Of a DNA stretch of 64,000 nt, positions 44,184-52,931 are shown in pieces. The position numbers were made by a program, and so were the translations under genes. Positions within the stretch are counted from its first letter, which is position 1. The number at the start of each line of letters is the position of its first letter. The stretch spans positions 3,100,001-3,164,000 of the forward strand of contig NZ_CP111121.1 of assembly GCF_026314945.1 (NCBI RefSeq), written 5' to 3'. Origin of the DNA: Chryseobacterium fluminis. Lineage in GTDB: Bacteria; Bacteroidota; Bacteroidia; Flavobacteriales; Weeksellaceae. The notes under the pieces are model-generated. The model did not search any database. It saw only the letters and a program-made list of their open reading frames with translations, and had not been told where the DNA came from.

Positions 44184-45530
44184 ATGAAAAAAGTTTTGAT
44201 TATTATTTTAGGATTATCCTGTCTGGGAATCGGCGCCCAGGAAAAATGGTCTCTGAGAGAATGTATAGACTATGCGGTAAAGCATAATCTTCAGGTAATC
44301 CAAAACGAATACTCAAAACAGATTCAGGACTCTAACCTCAGAATTGCGCAGAAAAGCTATCTCCCGTCTGTATCTGCTAATGTAGGAAATACGGTAAGTT
44401 TCGGTCAGACCTCATTCGGTACGGGAAGTTTGCGAAATGACAGATTCAGTAACAGTGCCAATATTGCTGCTGATGTTTTGCTGTATAATAACGGAAGGCT
44501 GGATAAGACGATCCGCAAGACGGAATTTGATGTAGAGGCAAGCCAATATGATATTGAAACCATCAGGAATGATATTTCTCTGCAGATTGCACAGCAATAT
44601 CTTACCACTTTACTGAATAAAGAAATCGTAAAGATAGCTGAAGCAGCCGTAGAAAATGCTCAGAAACAATATGACAGGGCAAAGATAACAACGAAGGTAG
44701 GAACAACGGCTCAAACCGTTTTGGCAGAAGCAGAAGCGGCCCTTGCAAGAGAGAAACAAAACCGCAAAACTGCGGAAATTAATGTAGGAAGAAGCTTATT
44801 CGCACTTGCCCAGCTTTTACAACTGGAGGAATATAAAGATTTTGATGTGGAAAATGTAGAGGTTCCAGATCAGCTGGCTCCCCAGCTCAGAACTGTGGAT
44901 GAAGTCCTGACTACTGCTTATGATACCCAGCCTCAGATAAAAGCGGCGGAAAGCAGAATAAAATCGGCAGAAGCACAGACCGAAGTTACGAGAACCTCTT
45001 TTTGGCCTACCCTCTCTGCAAGTGTGGGCATCGGATCTTTCTACAATAACCTCTTGACCACCAATACAACAGGGATAGACGCCGCCGGGAACATTATTAC
45101 GGAAAGAAATTTATTCGGACAGTATAAGGATAACTTTGGACAGCAGGCTGCCATATCCTTAAATATTCCTATTTTCAATAAAGGAATTACCAGACTGCAG
45201 GTGGAACAGTCCAAAATTAACGAAAGCATTGCCAAAACAACTTTAGAGCAGCAAAGACAGATCGTTCGTCAAAACGTACAGAAAGCTCAGTTTGATGTGG
45301 ATGCCAACTACGAAATTTACCTTTCTTCCGTAGAAACCGAAAAAAGTACAAAACTGGCATTGGATTTTGCAGATAAAAGCTATGCTGCGGGTAGATCTAC
45401 CATCTATGATGTCAATATAGCAAGGAATAATTATGCTAATGCACAGGGCTCTGTAGCGCAGGCAAGATTTAACTATATTTTCAGTCTTAAATTATTGAAT
45501 TTCTATGCGGGAATTCCTCTAAGTTTATAA
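44184..45530 (+). CDS. TolC-family outer membrane efflux protein
   Basis: A 448-residue outer-membrane channel protein. Signal peptide MKKVLIIILGLSCLGIGAQ from ATG 44184 (an in-frame ATG at 44169 would add MEKSH). Two OEP repeats follow: the first about 25-215 with LRECIDYAVKHNLQVIQNEY, the second about 240-440 with the coiled helical parts (EAEAALAREKQNRKTAEINV) and the family end YNFSLKLLNFYAGI-like. No inner-membrane pump or adaptor gene is adjacent, unlike a complete tripartite operon; it may serve a system elsewhere. The next gene starts 1 base after the stop. Confidence 0.9.
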   Translation: MKKVLIIILGLSCLGIGAQEKWSLRECIDYAVKHNLQVIQNEYSKQIQDSNLRIAQKSYLPSVSANVGNTVSFGQTSFGTGSLRNDRFSNSANIAADVLLYNNGRLDKTIRKTEFDVEASQYDIETIRNDISLQIAQQYLTTLLNKEIVKIAEAAVENAQKQYDRAKITTKVGTTAQTVLAEAEAALAREKQNRKTAEINVGRSLFALAQLLQLEEYKDFDVENVEVPDQLAPQLRTVDEVLTTAYDTQPQIKAAESRIKSAEAQTEVTRTSFWPTLSASVGIGSFYNNLLTTNTTGIDAAGNIITERNLFGQYKDNFGQQAAISLNIPIFNKGITRLQVEQSKINESIAKTTLEQQRQIVRQNVQKAQFDVDANYEIYLSSVETEKSTKLALDFADKSYAAGRSTIYDVNIARNNYANAQGSVAQARFNYIFSLKLLNFYAGIPLSL

Positions 45531-45531
45531 A

Positions 45532-46122
45532 ATGTCCATTCAATCATTAGAAAAATATTTACCGCCCAATACATTAGAATATTTAAAACTGTGGTTTGCC
45601 GATCATTATATTCATATAAAGATCACGCGAAACAGGAATTCCAAATTGGGAGATTACCGGAAGCTTCCGGATAAGTCCCACGAAATTACCATCAATTCGA
45701 CTCTTGTTCCGGAGCTTTTTTTCTTCGTGCTTACCCATGAACTTGCCCATCTCATTGCTTTTGAAAAGTATGGCAGAAGAATCTCTCCTCATGGTAATGA
45801 GTGGAAGCTTACATTCAGGGAAATGTTGCTGGAAAGTCTCAGTATATATGACGAAAAGCTCCGCCCCATCATCATCCAATTTTCAAAATCTCCAAAGGCC
45901 AATTTTATGTCCAGCCCGGATTTGGTTAAATATTTTCATATTGAAAAACAAGATGATACCCTTCAGTTTATTGAAACCCTTCAGAAAGGAGATTTTTTTA
46001 TGTATCGAAATGAAAAGTATTTATTAGAAGGTCTGATTAAAAAAAACTATCTTTGTAAGAACCTGGCTACAGGAAGAAAGTATTCTTTCAAACCATTAGC
46101 GAGGGTAGAAAAATGTAGTTAA
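45532..46122 (+). CDS. SprT-like zinc metalloprotease domain protein
   Basis: A 196-residue cytoplasmic protein. HELAH at residues 69-73 and a downstream histidine in SPHGNEWKLTFREM (His87) form the zinc site of the SprT/spartan fold. The C-terminal part has a short beta region (GDFFMYRNEKYLLEGLIKKN). In eukaryotes the fold degrades DNA-protein crosslinks; the bacterial function is unknown. It lies tightly between the TolC-like gene and manC (2 bases), so it is probably co-transcribed with both. Confidence 0.85.
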   Translation: MSIQSLEKYLPPNTLEYLKLWFADHYIHIKITRNRNSKLGDYRKLPDKSHEITINSTLVPELFFFVLTHELAHLIAFEKYGRRISPHGNEWKLTFREMLLESLSIYDEKLRPIIIQFSKSPKANFMSSPDLVKYFHIEKQDDTLQFIETLQKGDFFMYRNEKYLLEGLIKKNYLCKNLATGRKYSFKPLARVEKCS

Positions 46123-46124
46123 AC

Positions 46125-47207
46125 ATGTCAAGATCAGATAAATACTGTGTGATTATGGCTGGAGGGATCGGTAGCAGATTCTGGCCCATGAGTACGCAGA
46201 AATTTCCAAAACAATTTCAGGATATTTTAGGGACGGGACGTACAATGATACAGCAGACCTATGACAGGATCAGTAAAATGATTCCGGATGAGAATATATT
46301 CGTCATTACCAATAAAGAATACGTTACGCTTTCTCATCAGCAGCTTCCTGAAATTCCTGAAGAAAATATAGTGGGGGAACCGATGGCGAAAAATACAGCC
46401 GCCTGTAATCTCTATATGGTAAACAAAATTGCCGAAATAGATCCTGATGCGACCATGATTGTCCTTCCTGCAGATCATCTTATTCTGAAAGAAGAGATTT
46501 TTCTTCAAAAGGCAGAAATTGCCTTTGACCTGGCGTCACAAAACGATTACTTAGTGACCTTAGGAATAACTCCTACGAGACCGGATACAGGGTACGGATA
46601 TATTCAGTTGGTGGAAAAAGAAGGATCAGATTATTTCAAAGTAAAAACGTTTACGGAGAAACCTATTCTTGAACTTGCACAGAATTTTCTTGAAAGCGGT
46701 GATTTTATCTGGAATGCTGGAATTTTTATCTGGAATGTGAAATCGATAAAGCATGCTTTTGAAATGCATCTTCCGGAGATGACGCAACAGTTTATGTCCT
46801 GTGAATATAATTCTGAAAGTGAAAGTAGCTGTATTGAAATTATTTATCCTAAAGTTCAGAAAATTTCTATTGATAACGGTATTCTCGAAAAAGCTAAAAA
46901 TGTATATGTAATTCCTGCAGATCTCGGGTGGAGTGATCTCGGAACATGGACTTCGGTTTATGAAAATACAGAAAAGGATGAAAATCAGAACGCAATCAAT
47001 CAAAAATATCTTCTGACATACAATTCCGAAGGAAATCTCGTTCATATTAAAACCAACAACAAAATGGTAGTGATTGATGGACTGAAAGATTATATTGTCG
47101 TAGATACGGATAAGGTGCTTCTTATCTGTCCGCGGGATCATGATCAGCTGATAAAGGATTATGTTTTAGATCTTAAAAACTTCAAAAAAGGAGAAAAGTT
47201 CATGTAG
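46125..47207 (+). CDS. manC: Mannose-1-phosphate guanylyltransferase
   Basis: Makes GDP-mannose from mannose-1-phosphate and GTP for surface glycans. The 360-residue protein has the pyrophosphorylase signature MAGGIGSRFWPMSTQKFPKQF at residues 11-31, GEPMAKNTAACN and ADHLILKEE. It lacks the C-terminal isomerase domain, so only the guanylyltransferase activity is expected. C-terminal region VIPADLGWSDLGTWTSVYE is typical. Tight spacing links it to the SprT-like gene; a small exported protein follows 21 bases later. Confidence 0.93.
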   Translation: MSRSDKYCVIMAGGIGSRFWPMSTQKFPKQFQDILGTGRTMIQQTYDRISKMIPDENIFVITNKEYVTLSHQQLPEIPEENIVGEPMAKNTAACNLYMVNKIAEIDPDATMIVLPADHLILKEEIFLQKAEIAFDLASQNDYLVTLGITPTRPDTGYGYIQLVEKEGSDYFKVKTFTEKPILELAQNFLESGDFIWNAGIFIWNVKSIKHAFEMHLPEMTQQFMSCEYNSESESSCIEIIYPKVQKISIDNGILEKAKNVYVIPADLGWSDLGTWTSVYENTEKDENQNAINQKYLLTYNSEGNLVHIKTNNKMVVIDGLKDYIVVDTDKVLLICPRDHDQLIKDYVLDLKNFKKGEKFM

Positions 47208-47228
47208 CAACCTGTATGTTTACCCATT

Positions 47229-47891
47229 ATGAACAGTTTAAAACTCAAATTTCCGGTACTTATCCTGATGCTTTCAGGAGTGTTTTTATTTTCCCAGGAG
47301 AAAATGAAATTTTCAGGAATTCCGAATATTCTCCAACGAATCGAACCGAATGGCAAAGTAGACTTCTGGGTGCTGGTTTATAATTCTTACGGGAAAGATA
47401 AAGAAATAAAGACTTCAGGAAGCAAGAAGACTTATATTCCTCAGTTTTCAGGATTCGACCTTTTTCCAAGTGAAGACAGTTTTTATTATATTGCTTATTC
47501 ACAGGCAGGAAAGATGAATTATGTGCTGGACCTGCCCGGTCTTAAAACATTCATCGGAAAGGTAGATAATGTAGAGGAAGCAGCTATTGACGCTACGATA
47601 GAAGGATATTTTGTAGATGAGGAGTTTAAAGATATGGCGGGAAATTATTATGAAGATAAATCCAATTATTATCTGGAACTTGGGAAACTTACTTCCACAG
47701 AATGTCCATACCAGAAAACGCATTATACGTTAACAGTAAGCAAATCTTCAGGAAATGTAACAGACGTAAAAGATAACGGGACCTATATTGAGCTTTACAA
47801 TAAAAAGTGCACGAATAATCCGAGGCTTTTAAAACTTGAGAAAAAAAACGAACCAAAAGATGAGCCTAAAAAATCTACAAAACGCCGATAG
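47229..47891 (+). CDS. Exported hypothetical protein
   Basis: A 220-residue protein with a signal peptide (LKFPVLILMLSGVFLFSQ). The mature part is rich in Tyr, Lys and Asp and has no domain I recognise; two cysteines (TECPYQ and KKCTNN) could form a disulfide. The C-terminus is very basic, KKNEPKDEPKKSTKRR, and its last 32 bases overlap the start of the acetyltransferase gene. It may be co-transcribed with manC and the acetyltransferase. Confidence 0.65.
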   Translation: MNSLKLKFPVLILMLSGVFLFSQEKMKFSGIPNILQRIEPNGKVDFWVLVYNSYGKDKEIKTSGSKKTYIPQFSGFDLFPSEDSFYYIAYSQAGKMNYVLDLPGLKTFIGKVDNVEEAAIDATIEGYFVDEEFKDMAGNYYEDKSNYYLELGKLTSTECPYQKTHYTLTVSKSSGNVTDVKDNGTYIELYNKKCTNNPRLLKLEKKNEPKDEPKKSTKRR

Positions 47892-48393
47892 TTTTTATGA
47901 AACGGAAAGACTGATCATTCGTCCGATGTCATTGGAGGATGGTGAATTTATTTTTGATCTTTACAACAGGCCCAAGTTTATAGAATTTATCGGTAACCGT
48001 GGTATTAATACGGTTGCAGATGCTGAAAATTATATCAGGAACAAATTTCTGCCTCAGTTTCAAAGACGGGGATTCGGAAACTATCTGGTCGTAACAAAGG
48101 ATCACAATAAAAAGATAGGGGGCGTAGGAATATTTGAAAGGGAAGGACTGGATATTGTAGATATAGGCTTTTCTCTTTTAGATGAATTTGAAGGCAAAGG
48201 ATATGCCTATGAAGCTGCTTCAAAAGTAAAATCGATCGGAATGGATGATTTTGGGTTAACAAAAATCTCTGCGATCACGTCAAAAAATAATTTTTCTTCT
48301 CAGAAGCTGATCGAAAAGTTAGGGCTGAAATTTCAGAAATATGTTACGCTTCCCAATGAAGATGAGGAACTGATGTACTTCGAAACTGAATAG
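47860..48393 (+). CDS. GNAT-family N-acetyltransferase (RimJ/RimL type)
   Basis: A 177-residue acetyl-CoA-dependent acetyltransferase. FYETERLIIRPMSLEDGEFI opens the RimJ/RimL layout; GFSLLDEFEGKGYAYEAAS contains the CoA-binding loop (GKGYAYE), and NFSSQKLIEKLGLKF the final helix-strand. ATG 47860 overlaps the upstream gene by 32 bases; an in-frame TTG at 47836 is unlikely. Substrate unknown; such enzymes acetylate protein N-termini or small amines. Confidence 0.85.
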   Translation: MSLKNLQNADSFYETERLIIRPMSLEDGEFIFDLYNRPKFIEFIGNRGINTVADAENYIRNKFLPQFQRRGFGNYLVVTKDHNKKIGGVGIFEREGLDIVDIGFSLLDEFEGKGYAYEAASKVKSIGMDDFGLTKISAITSKNNFSSQKLIEKLGLKFQKYVTLPNEDEELMYFETE

Positions 48394-48564
48394 CTTCCCC
48401 TTTTACATCGAAGGGCAGCTTTAAGAATCGTAGAACAACCAGGTTTGCCATGCCGAAGATCAGGTAAAATCCAATCTGAAATCTGAATTTCAGCATGACA
48501 AATAGTGGTAAAAAACACCGGTTTAGTACTTGTTAATGAAACAGATAAATGAACAGAAGCAAAG

Positions 48565-49014
48565 TTATCCTTCTAAAATCTGCTGCGCTGCGGTCTTTGA
48601 AGTCACTTTTTCAATGACTCTTTCACAGATTCCCTTTTCATCGAAAATAAATGTTGTCCGTACAATTCCCATATAGGTTTTTCCAAAGGTCTTTTTCTCT
48701 TTCCATACTCCGAATTTTTCAATAATATCATGGGTTTCATCAGCAATAAGATCATAAGGAAAAGCAAACTTGCTGTGAAAGTTTTTCTGCTTTTTTACAC
48801 CGTCTCCGCTTATTCCCAATAACTGAAATCCGGCTTCTTCCAGTTGAAAATAATGGTCGCTCAGATTACAGGCTTCTACCGTACAGGTAGGGGTGCTTGC
48901 CTGAGGATAAAAGAAAACGACAAGTTTTCTACCTGAGAATTGGGATGAGCGTACCGTTTCGCCATCCTGATTGATTCCTTCGAATTCCGGTAATTTGTCT
49001 CCGATTTTCAGCAT
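48565..49014 (-). CDS. bcp: Thioredoxin-dependent peroxiredoxin (Bcp)
   Basis: Reduces hydroperoxides with electrons from thioredoxin. The 149-residue AhpC/TSA-fold protein has FFYPQASTPTCTVEACNL, giving the peroxidatic Cys44 and the resolving Cys49 five residues later, the arrangement of alpha-type Bcp enzymes. The normal threonine of TxxC (Thr41) is present. Start ATG 49014. It is divergent from nth, and their -7 boxes lie almost back to back. Confidence 0.93.
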   Translation of the reverse strand: MLKIGDKLPEFEGINQDGETVRSSQFSGRKLVVFFYPQASTPTCTVEACNLSDHYFQLEEAGFQLLGISGDGVKKQKNFHSKFAFPYDLIADETHDIIEKFGVWKEKKTFGKTYMGIVRTTFIFDEKGICERVIEKVTSKTAAQQILEG

Positions 49015-49021
49015 AATAAAT

Positions 49022-49029
49022 TAATTTTG
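49022..49029 (+). promoter_or_regulatory. Putative -7 box of nth
   Basis: TAATTTTG, perfect TAnnTTTG, 18 bases before the nth ATG. The best TTG upstream (48995-48997) is 24 bases away. The TTG at 49027 lies inside this box, so it is not a start codon. Confidence 0.45.
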
Positions 49030-49031
49030 TT

Positions 49032-49063
49032 CAAATTTAATGGTTACATGACAAAAAAGCAAA
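49032..49063 (-). promoter_or_regulatory. Putative bcp promoter
   Basis: On the minus strand TTTG (49063-49060), 20-base spacer, TAAATTTG (49039-49032). It overlaps the nth start region, so the two divergent promoters probably compete. Confidence 0.5.
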
Positions 49064-49668
49064 GAGCCGAGCTCGTACAAATAGAATTAGAAAAATTATA
49101 TCCGGAAGTTCCTGTTCCTTTAGATCATACCGATCCGTATACATTGATGGTAGCAGTAGCATTGTCTGCACAGACTACGGATAAAAAAGTGAATCAGGTT
49201 ACGCCTCATCTTTTTGCAGTGGCAGGAACACCGCAGCGGATGGCAAAACTGGAGGAATTTCAGATAAAAGAACTCATTAAAGAAATAGGGCTGTCCAATA
49301 CCAAAGCCAAAAATCTGAAACGAATGGCTGAACTTTTATTAGAAAGGCACCAGGGAGTCGTGCCTCAGACTTATGAGGAACTAGAAGCTTTGCCGGGGGT
49401 GGGGCACAAAACAGCTTCTGTGGTGATGAGTCAGGGGTTCGGGTTTCCTGCTTTCCCAGTAGATACCCATATTCACAGGCTGATGACGCAATGGAAGCTT
49501 ACCTCAGGGAAAAATGTGGTGGAAACCGAAAAAGATGCAAAACAACTCTGGAAAAAAGAACTATGGAATAAGCTTCACCTTCAGATTATCTATTACGGAA
49601 GAGAATATTCTCCGGCAAGAGGAAAAGGGGAGAAAGATTTTATTACGAAAATGCTGTTTGAAAAGTAA
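49048..49668 (+). CDS. nth: Endonuclease III without iron-sulfur cluster
   Basis: DNA glycosylase/AP lyase for oxidised pyrimidines. The 206-residue protein has the helix-hairpin-helix LPGVGHKTASVV with catalytic Lys121 and Asp139 in PVDTHIHR. The C-terminal four-cysteine iron-sulfur motif of E. coli Nth is absent: after YYGREYSPARGKGEKDF the protein ends without cysteines. Cluster-less Nth is known in some lineages, and the catalytic core is intact. ATG 49048 chosen because the upstream TTG lies in the promoter. Confidence 0.92.
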   Translation: MTKKQRAELVQIELEKLYPEVPVPLDHTDPYTLMVAVALSAQTTDKKVNQVTPHLFAVAGTPQRMAKLEEFQIKELIKEIGLSNTKAKNLKRMAELLLERHQGVVPQTYEELEALPGVGHKTASVVMSQGFGFPAFPVDTHIHRLMTQWKLTSGKNVVETEKDAKQLWKKELWNKLHLQIIYYGREYSPARGKGEKDFITKMLFEK

Positions 49669-49713
49669 CAGAATCCGTTTCAGTAAACGGATAGCCCAAT
49701 CGAAAGATAATTG

Positions 49714-49760
49714 AAAAAATCCGTTTCCTACATTTGACTTTGTAAACATAGGAGACGGAT
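49714..49760 (-). terminator. Terminator after the DinB gene
   Basis: Imperfect stem ATCCGTTTCCTA (49719-49730) with TAGGAGACGGAT (49749-49760), followed on the minus strand by six T. Confidence 0.6.
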
Positions 49761-49765
49761 GCCTT

Positions 49766-50212
49766 TTACAGGTCCAGCAGCCTTCTGTGGTAATTAACCT
49801 GCCCCAGATGATAATTTAGGTGCCCGACCAGATGGATCAGGAAATAATCTATCGTCATAGGATATCCCAAAGGTTCAATAGGGTAGGGTTTCTGTGTATC
49901 TTCTTCATTAAGCTGATCTAAAGTCTTTATTACGATCCGGATTGTGTCTTCCACTTTTCTAAGTAATTCGGTTCTGGGAATATCTTTCTGTGAAAATTCA
50001 AGATCACGGTCTCTTATGTAGCCTGAATCTCCCAGGATTGCTCCGATGTAATGGCTGAGGTTTCCTACGAGGTGTAGACAGAGATTTCCGGAAGAGTTGG
50101 AAATATTCTTGTCTGTTTTCCAGATCGATTCTTCATTCTGATACGATTCAATCTCCACTTTTAACCGGTTTAAATCTCTCTCGTAAAGAGATTTGATGGA
50201 TTCTGTTATCAT
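49766..50212 (-). CDS. DinB-family protein (DUF1572-like)
   Basis: A 148-residue four-helix-bundle protein. The three histidines expected for the DinB metal site are readable: LCLHLVGNLSHYIG and LIHLVGHLNYHLGQVNYHR. This family includes bacillithiol transferase and related metal-dependent enzymes; which reaction it catalyses is not known. Length and layout suit the DUF1572 subgroup. The gene is single on the minus strand with a terminator. Confidence 0.8.
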   Translation of the reverse strand: MITESIKSLYERDLNRLKVEIESYQNEESIWKTDKNISNSSGNLCLHLVGNLSHYIGAILGDSGYIRDRDLEFSQKDIPRTELLRKVEDTIRIVIKTLDQLNEEDTQKPYPIEPLGYPMTIDYFLIHLVGHLNYHLGQVNYHRRLLDL

Positions 50213-50331
50213 CTTTTATTTCTGTATTCTGATCTATATTTCTAAAGCAATATAATGAGATATAAAAAATTCACTATAATATATAAAACAAGGGAGTTAA
50301 TAGCTGCCTGTAAATGATTGTTTGATATCAA

Positions 50332-52128
50332 TCATCTCTGCTTCTTAGCCCAAAGTTCCATTTTTCTGTTCAGAACATTCAATGGAAGACATCCCTGGCT
50401 TAAAACTTCGTCATGGAAGTTCGCCAGTTTAAACTTACTTCCGAGCTCTTTCTGATACTTTTCTCTCAGCTCACGGATTCTCAATGAACCGATTTTATAG
50501 CCCAAAGCCTGTCCGGGCATTGCCATATATCTTTCTACTTCGGCTGTTGCTCCGGCTTCATCATAAGAAATATTGCTTAGAAAATACTTAATAGCATCTT
50601 CTCTGGTCATTTTTCCGGTATGCAGACCCGTGTCTACTACCAGTCTCACCGCTCTCAGCATCTGGTCACTTAAATAGCCCATTTTCTGATAAGGGTCAGT
50701 ATACAAGCCAAATTCCGGGCCCAGCGTTTCACAGTAATGGGCCCAGCCTTCACCATAAGCCCCGAACCAGCCAAATCTCATAAACTTCGGAAGTTTCGTA
50801 TTCTCCTGTTGAAGAGAAACCTGGTAATGATGCCCGGGAATGGCCTCATGCAGGAATAAAGATTCCATTCCGGAAGTTACGTTAAACTTTGAAGGATCAG
50901 GAAGAGGAACATAAAAAATTCCGGGTCTTTTTCCATCCGATGTTCCCTGAATATATTCTGCACTGGCACTCGCTTCTCTGAACTTTTCGGTCTGTCTGAT
51001 CTCAAATTTTGTTTTAGGAGTTACATTGAACATGGTTTTAAGTTTCGGGCTGATCTTCGCTAAAATACCGTTAAAGCTTGCTAAAACCTCTTTTGAATTT
51101 TTATAAGGCATTGCTTTCGGATCAGTTTTTACAAAATTGATAAACTCTTCCAATGTTCCGGTAAAGCCAACCTGCTGTTTTACTTTCTCCATTTCTGCAC
51201 GCAACAGGGCAACCTGCTGCAGACCTGTTTTATTGATTTCATCCGGGGAAAGATTGGTGGTTGTCCAGCTTTTAGCATAATACTGATAAATCTCTCTTCC
51301 ATTGGGAAGACTGTTGTATCCGTCTGTATCTCTTGCTTTTAGCAGGTATTCCTTTTCTAAAAAATCTCCCATTTTAGTATAAGCCGGAATGATTTTTTGA
51401 ATAATAACATCTTTATAAAGTTTTGAGAATTTATCTTTTTGAGCCTGTGTGAAATTTTGGGGAAATTTTCTGATGGGGCCGTAGAAGATATTCTTCTCCA
51501 TATCGGAGGTCGTGATTTCTTCTGCTCGCATTTGGGGTATCATTTTTACGACCAGCTTTTTGGGTAAAACGATCTTGTTATTGATGCCGTCACAGAAATT
51601 TTCAGCGGCAGCATTCATCCAGTCAGGAAACTTTTCCATTCTTTTGAACCAGTCGCTGTAATCTTTTTCTGTCTTAAAGGGCTGGCTTCCTTCACCGCTG
51701 CCATATAACGGAAATGTTAAAGGAAGTCCTCCAAACTGGGTAAACGGAATGTATTCGGGATGATAGGCATAGACTTCAATCCTGTCCTTCAAAGTATAAT
51801 CCAGAACATCATACACGACTTTATTATCGTCTGAAAGACTTTTATAATCCACATTAGAAAGCTGTTTCTGAACGGAGCTGTAGAAGGCGATCTCCCCAGA
51901 AATAAAATCTTTGTCTATATTAATCGGTAACTGGTCATTGTATCTCGGGTCTCCCTGTGAAGTGGCTTCCAGAGGATACATCTTAAGATATTGCTCATAA
52001 TAATTAGAAGCTATGGAATCCAGATTACTCGGCGTGACTTTGGTTAAAGGGGAATCAGATTTTTTGCATGAAAACAAACTTATGGCTAAGCCTGCAGCAA
52101 TAAAACCTTTCGATAAAATATTTTTCAT
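50332..52128 (-). CDS. DUF885 metallopeptidase-like lipoprotein
   Basis: A 598-residue lipoprotein of the DUF885 family. Lipobox SLFSC with Cys21 followed by KKSDS. The catalytic zinc motif is HEAIPGHHY at 427-435, followed by FGAYGEGWAHYCETLG and the helical C-terminus ending in NVLNRKMELWAKKQ. The family is thought to be gluzincin-like peptidases acting in the envelope; substrate unknown. The lipoprotein signal lacks an acidic residue after Cys, so surface exposure cannot be called. The gene is single on the minus strand. Confidence 0.88.
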   Translation of the reverse strand: MKNILSKGFIAAGLAISLFSCKKSDSPLTKVTPSNLDSIASNYYEQYLKMYPLEATSQGDPRYNDQLPINIDKDFISGEIAFYSSVQKQLSNVDYKSLSDDNKVVYDVLDYTLKDRIEVYAYHPEYIPFTQFGGLPLTFPLYGSGEGSQPFKTEKDYSDWFKRMEKFPDWMNAAAENFCDGINNKIVLPKKLVVKMIPQMRAEEITTSDMEKNIFYGPIRKFPQNFTQAQKDKFSKLYKDVIIQKIIPAYTKMGDFLEKEYLLKARDTDGYNSLPNGREIYQYYAKSWTTTNLSPDEINKTGLQQVALLRAEMEKVKQQVGFTGTLEEFINFVKTDPKAMPYKNSKEVLASFNGILAKISPKLKTMFNVTPKTKFEIRQTEKFREASASAEYIQGTSDGKRPGIFYVPLPDPSKFNVTSGMESLFLHEAIPGHHYQVSLQQENTKLPKFMRFGWFGAYGEGWAHYCETLGPEFGLYTDPYQKMGYLSDQMLRAVRLVVDTGLHTGKMTREDAIKYFLSNISYDEAGATAEVERYMAMPGQALGYKIGSLRIRELREKYQKELGSKFKLANFHDEVLSQGCLPLNVLNRKMELWAKKQR

Positions 52129-52242
52129 TATCAGGATCTTTTGAGTAACAAAAATAAGTAATATTTAGAATAAGCTGAATGGTCTTGTGAAATTGATTGA
52201 AAAAATAACATTCAAAATATTTTTCACTTTCAATCTATTTTT

Positions 52243-52250
52243 TATCTTTG
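52243..52250 (+). promoter_or_regulatory. Putative -7 box
   Basis: TATCTTTG, perfect TAnnTTTG, 48 bases before the gene at 52299. No clear -33 element. Confidence 0.4.
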
Positions 52251-52298
52251 CTGAAAACGTTTAACAATCATATTATTACAGTTCTTTTTTAAGAAATA

Positions 52299-52760
52299 AT
52301 GAAAGGGATTTTAAAAATTTACCATCCGGAGGAAACGCTAAAGTACAATATCAGAAATACTTATTGTAAAGCCGTTTACAGCAACCAGCAACACCTTCTT
52401 GAGGTTGAGATCATTACGGATGACGGGTTGGATCATGTGGATGATGATTCATTACAGTACAATTTTCCGCAGCTTTCTTTTGAAGTTTTTGATTTCCCCT
52501 TAGACTCGGGAGAAATTGAGGGAAAATCTATTACCATTGATGATTCCGATGAGGAAACCTATACGGAAGTAGACCTTTTTGATGATGAGGAAGCTTTTAT
52601 TTATGATAATGAGCTCCAGTTTGAAAAAAACGAGGAGGGTGAGCTCCAGGTAATCTGGAAAGGAACGATTGACGATTTCTACACGGGATCAGATACACCC
52701 ATCCCATTCAGGTTAAAATGCGAGTTTAAACAGGATGATATTGTGGTAGACGAAGATTAA
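52299..52760 (+). CDS. Acidic hypothetical protein
   Basis: A 153-residue cytoplasmic protein, unrecognised. It is strongly acidic throughout (DGLDHVDDDSL, DDSDEETYTEVDLFDDEEAF) with alternating strands (LLEVEIITDDG, LQVIWKGTIDDFYTG). No signal peptide or membrane segment. Single gene with a promoter, 171 bases before the exbB operon. Confidence 0.65.
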   Translation: MKGILKIYHPEETLKYNIRNTYCKAVYSNQQHLLEVEIITDDGLDHVDDDSLQYNFPQLSFEVFDFPLDSGEIEGKSITIDDSDEETYTEVDLFDDEEAFIYDNELQFEKNEEGELQVIWKGTIDDFYTGSDTPIPFRLKCEFKQDDIVVDED

Positions 52761-52893
52761 ATTCCTCTGCCCCTGTTTTTAGATCAAATTTCTTTTCAGA
52801 ATTCTTTTTGGAAAGAAATTGCTGTTTTTGCGCAATAACAAATTTTTAAGTTGTTTTAAGCAATTTTTAAGATATCAATTGATAATATTCCAC

Positions 52894-52901
52894 TACATTT
52901 G
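52894..52901 (+). promoter_or_regulatory. Putative -7 box for the exbB operon
   Basis: TACATTTG, perfect TAnnTTTG, 30 bases before the exbB ATG; the nearest TTG (52879-52881) is too close at 12 bases. Confidence 0.4.
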
Positions 52902-52931
52902 TCGTTAAAACTTTTATAAAAATACACATTA

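Noticed and set aside
46626..47141. A 171-codon minus-strand frame
   Set aside because: Antisense to manC, with no motif and highly unlikely residue composition.
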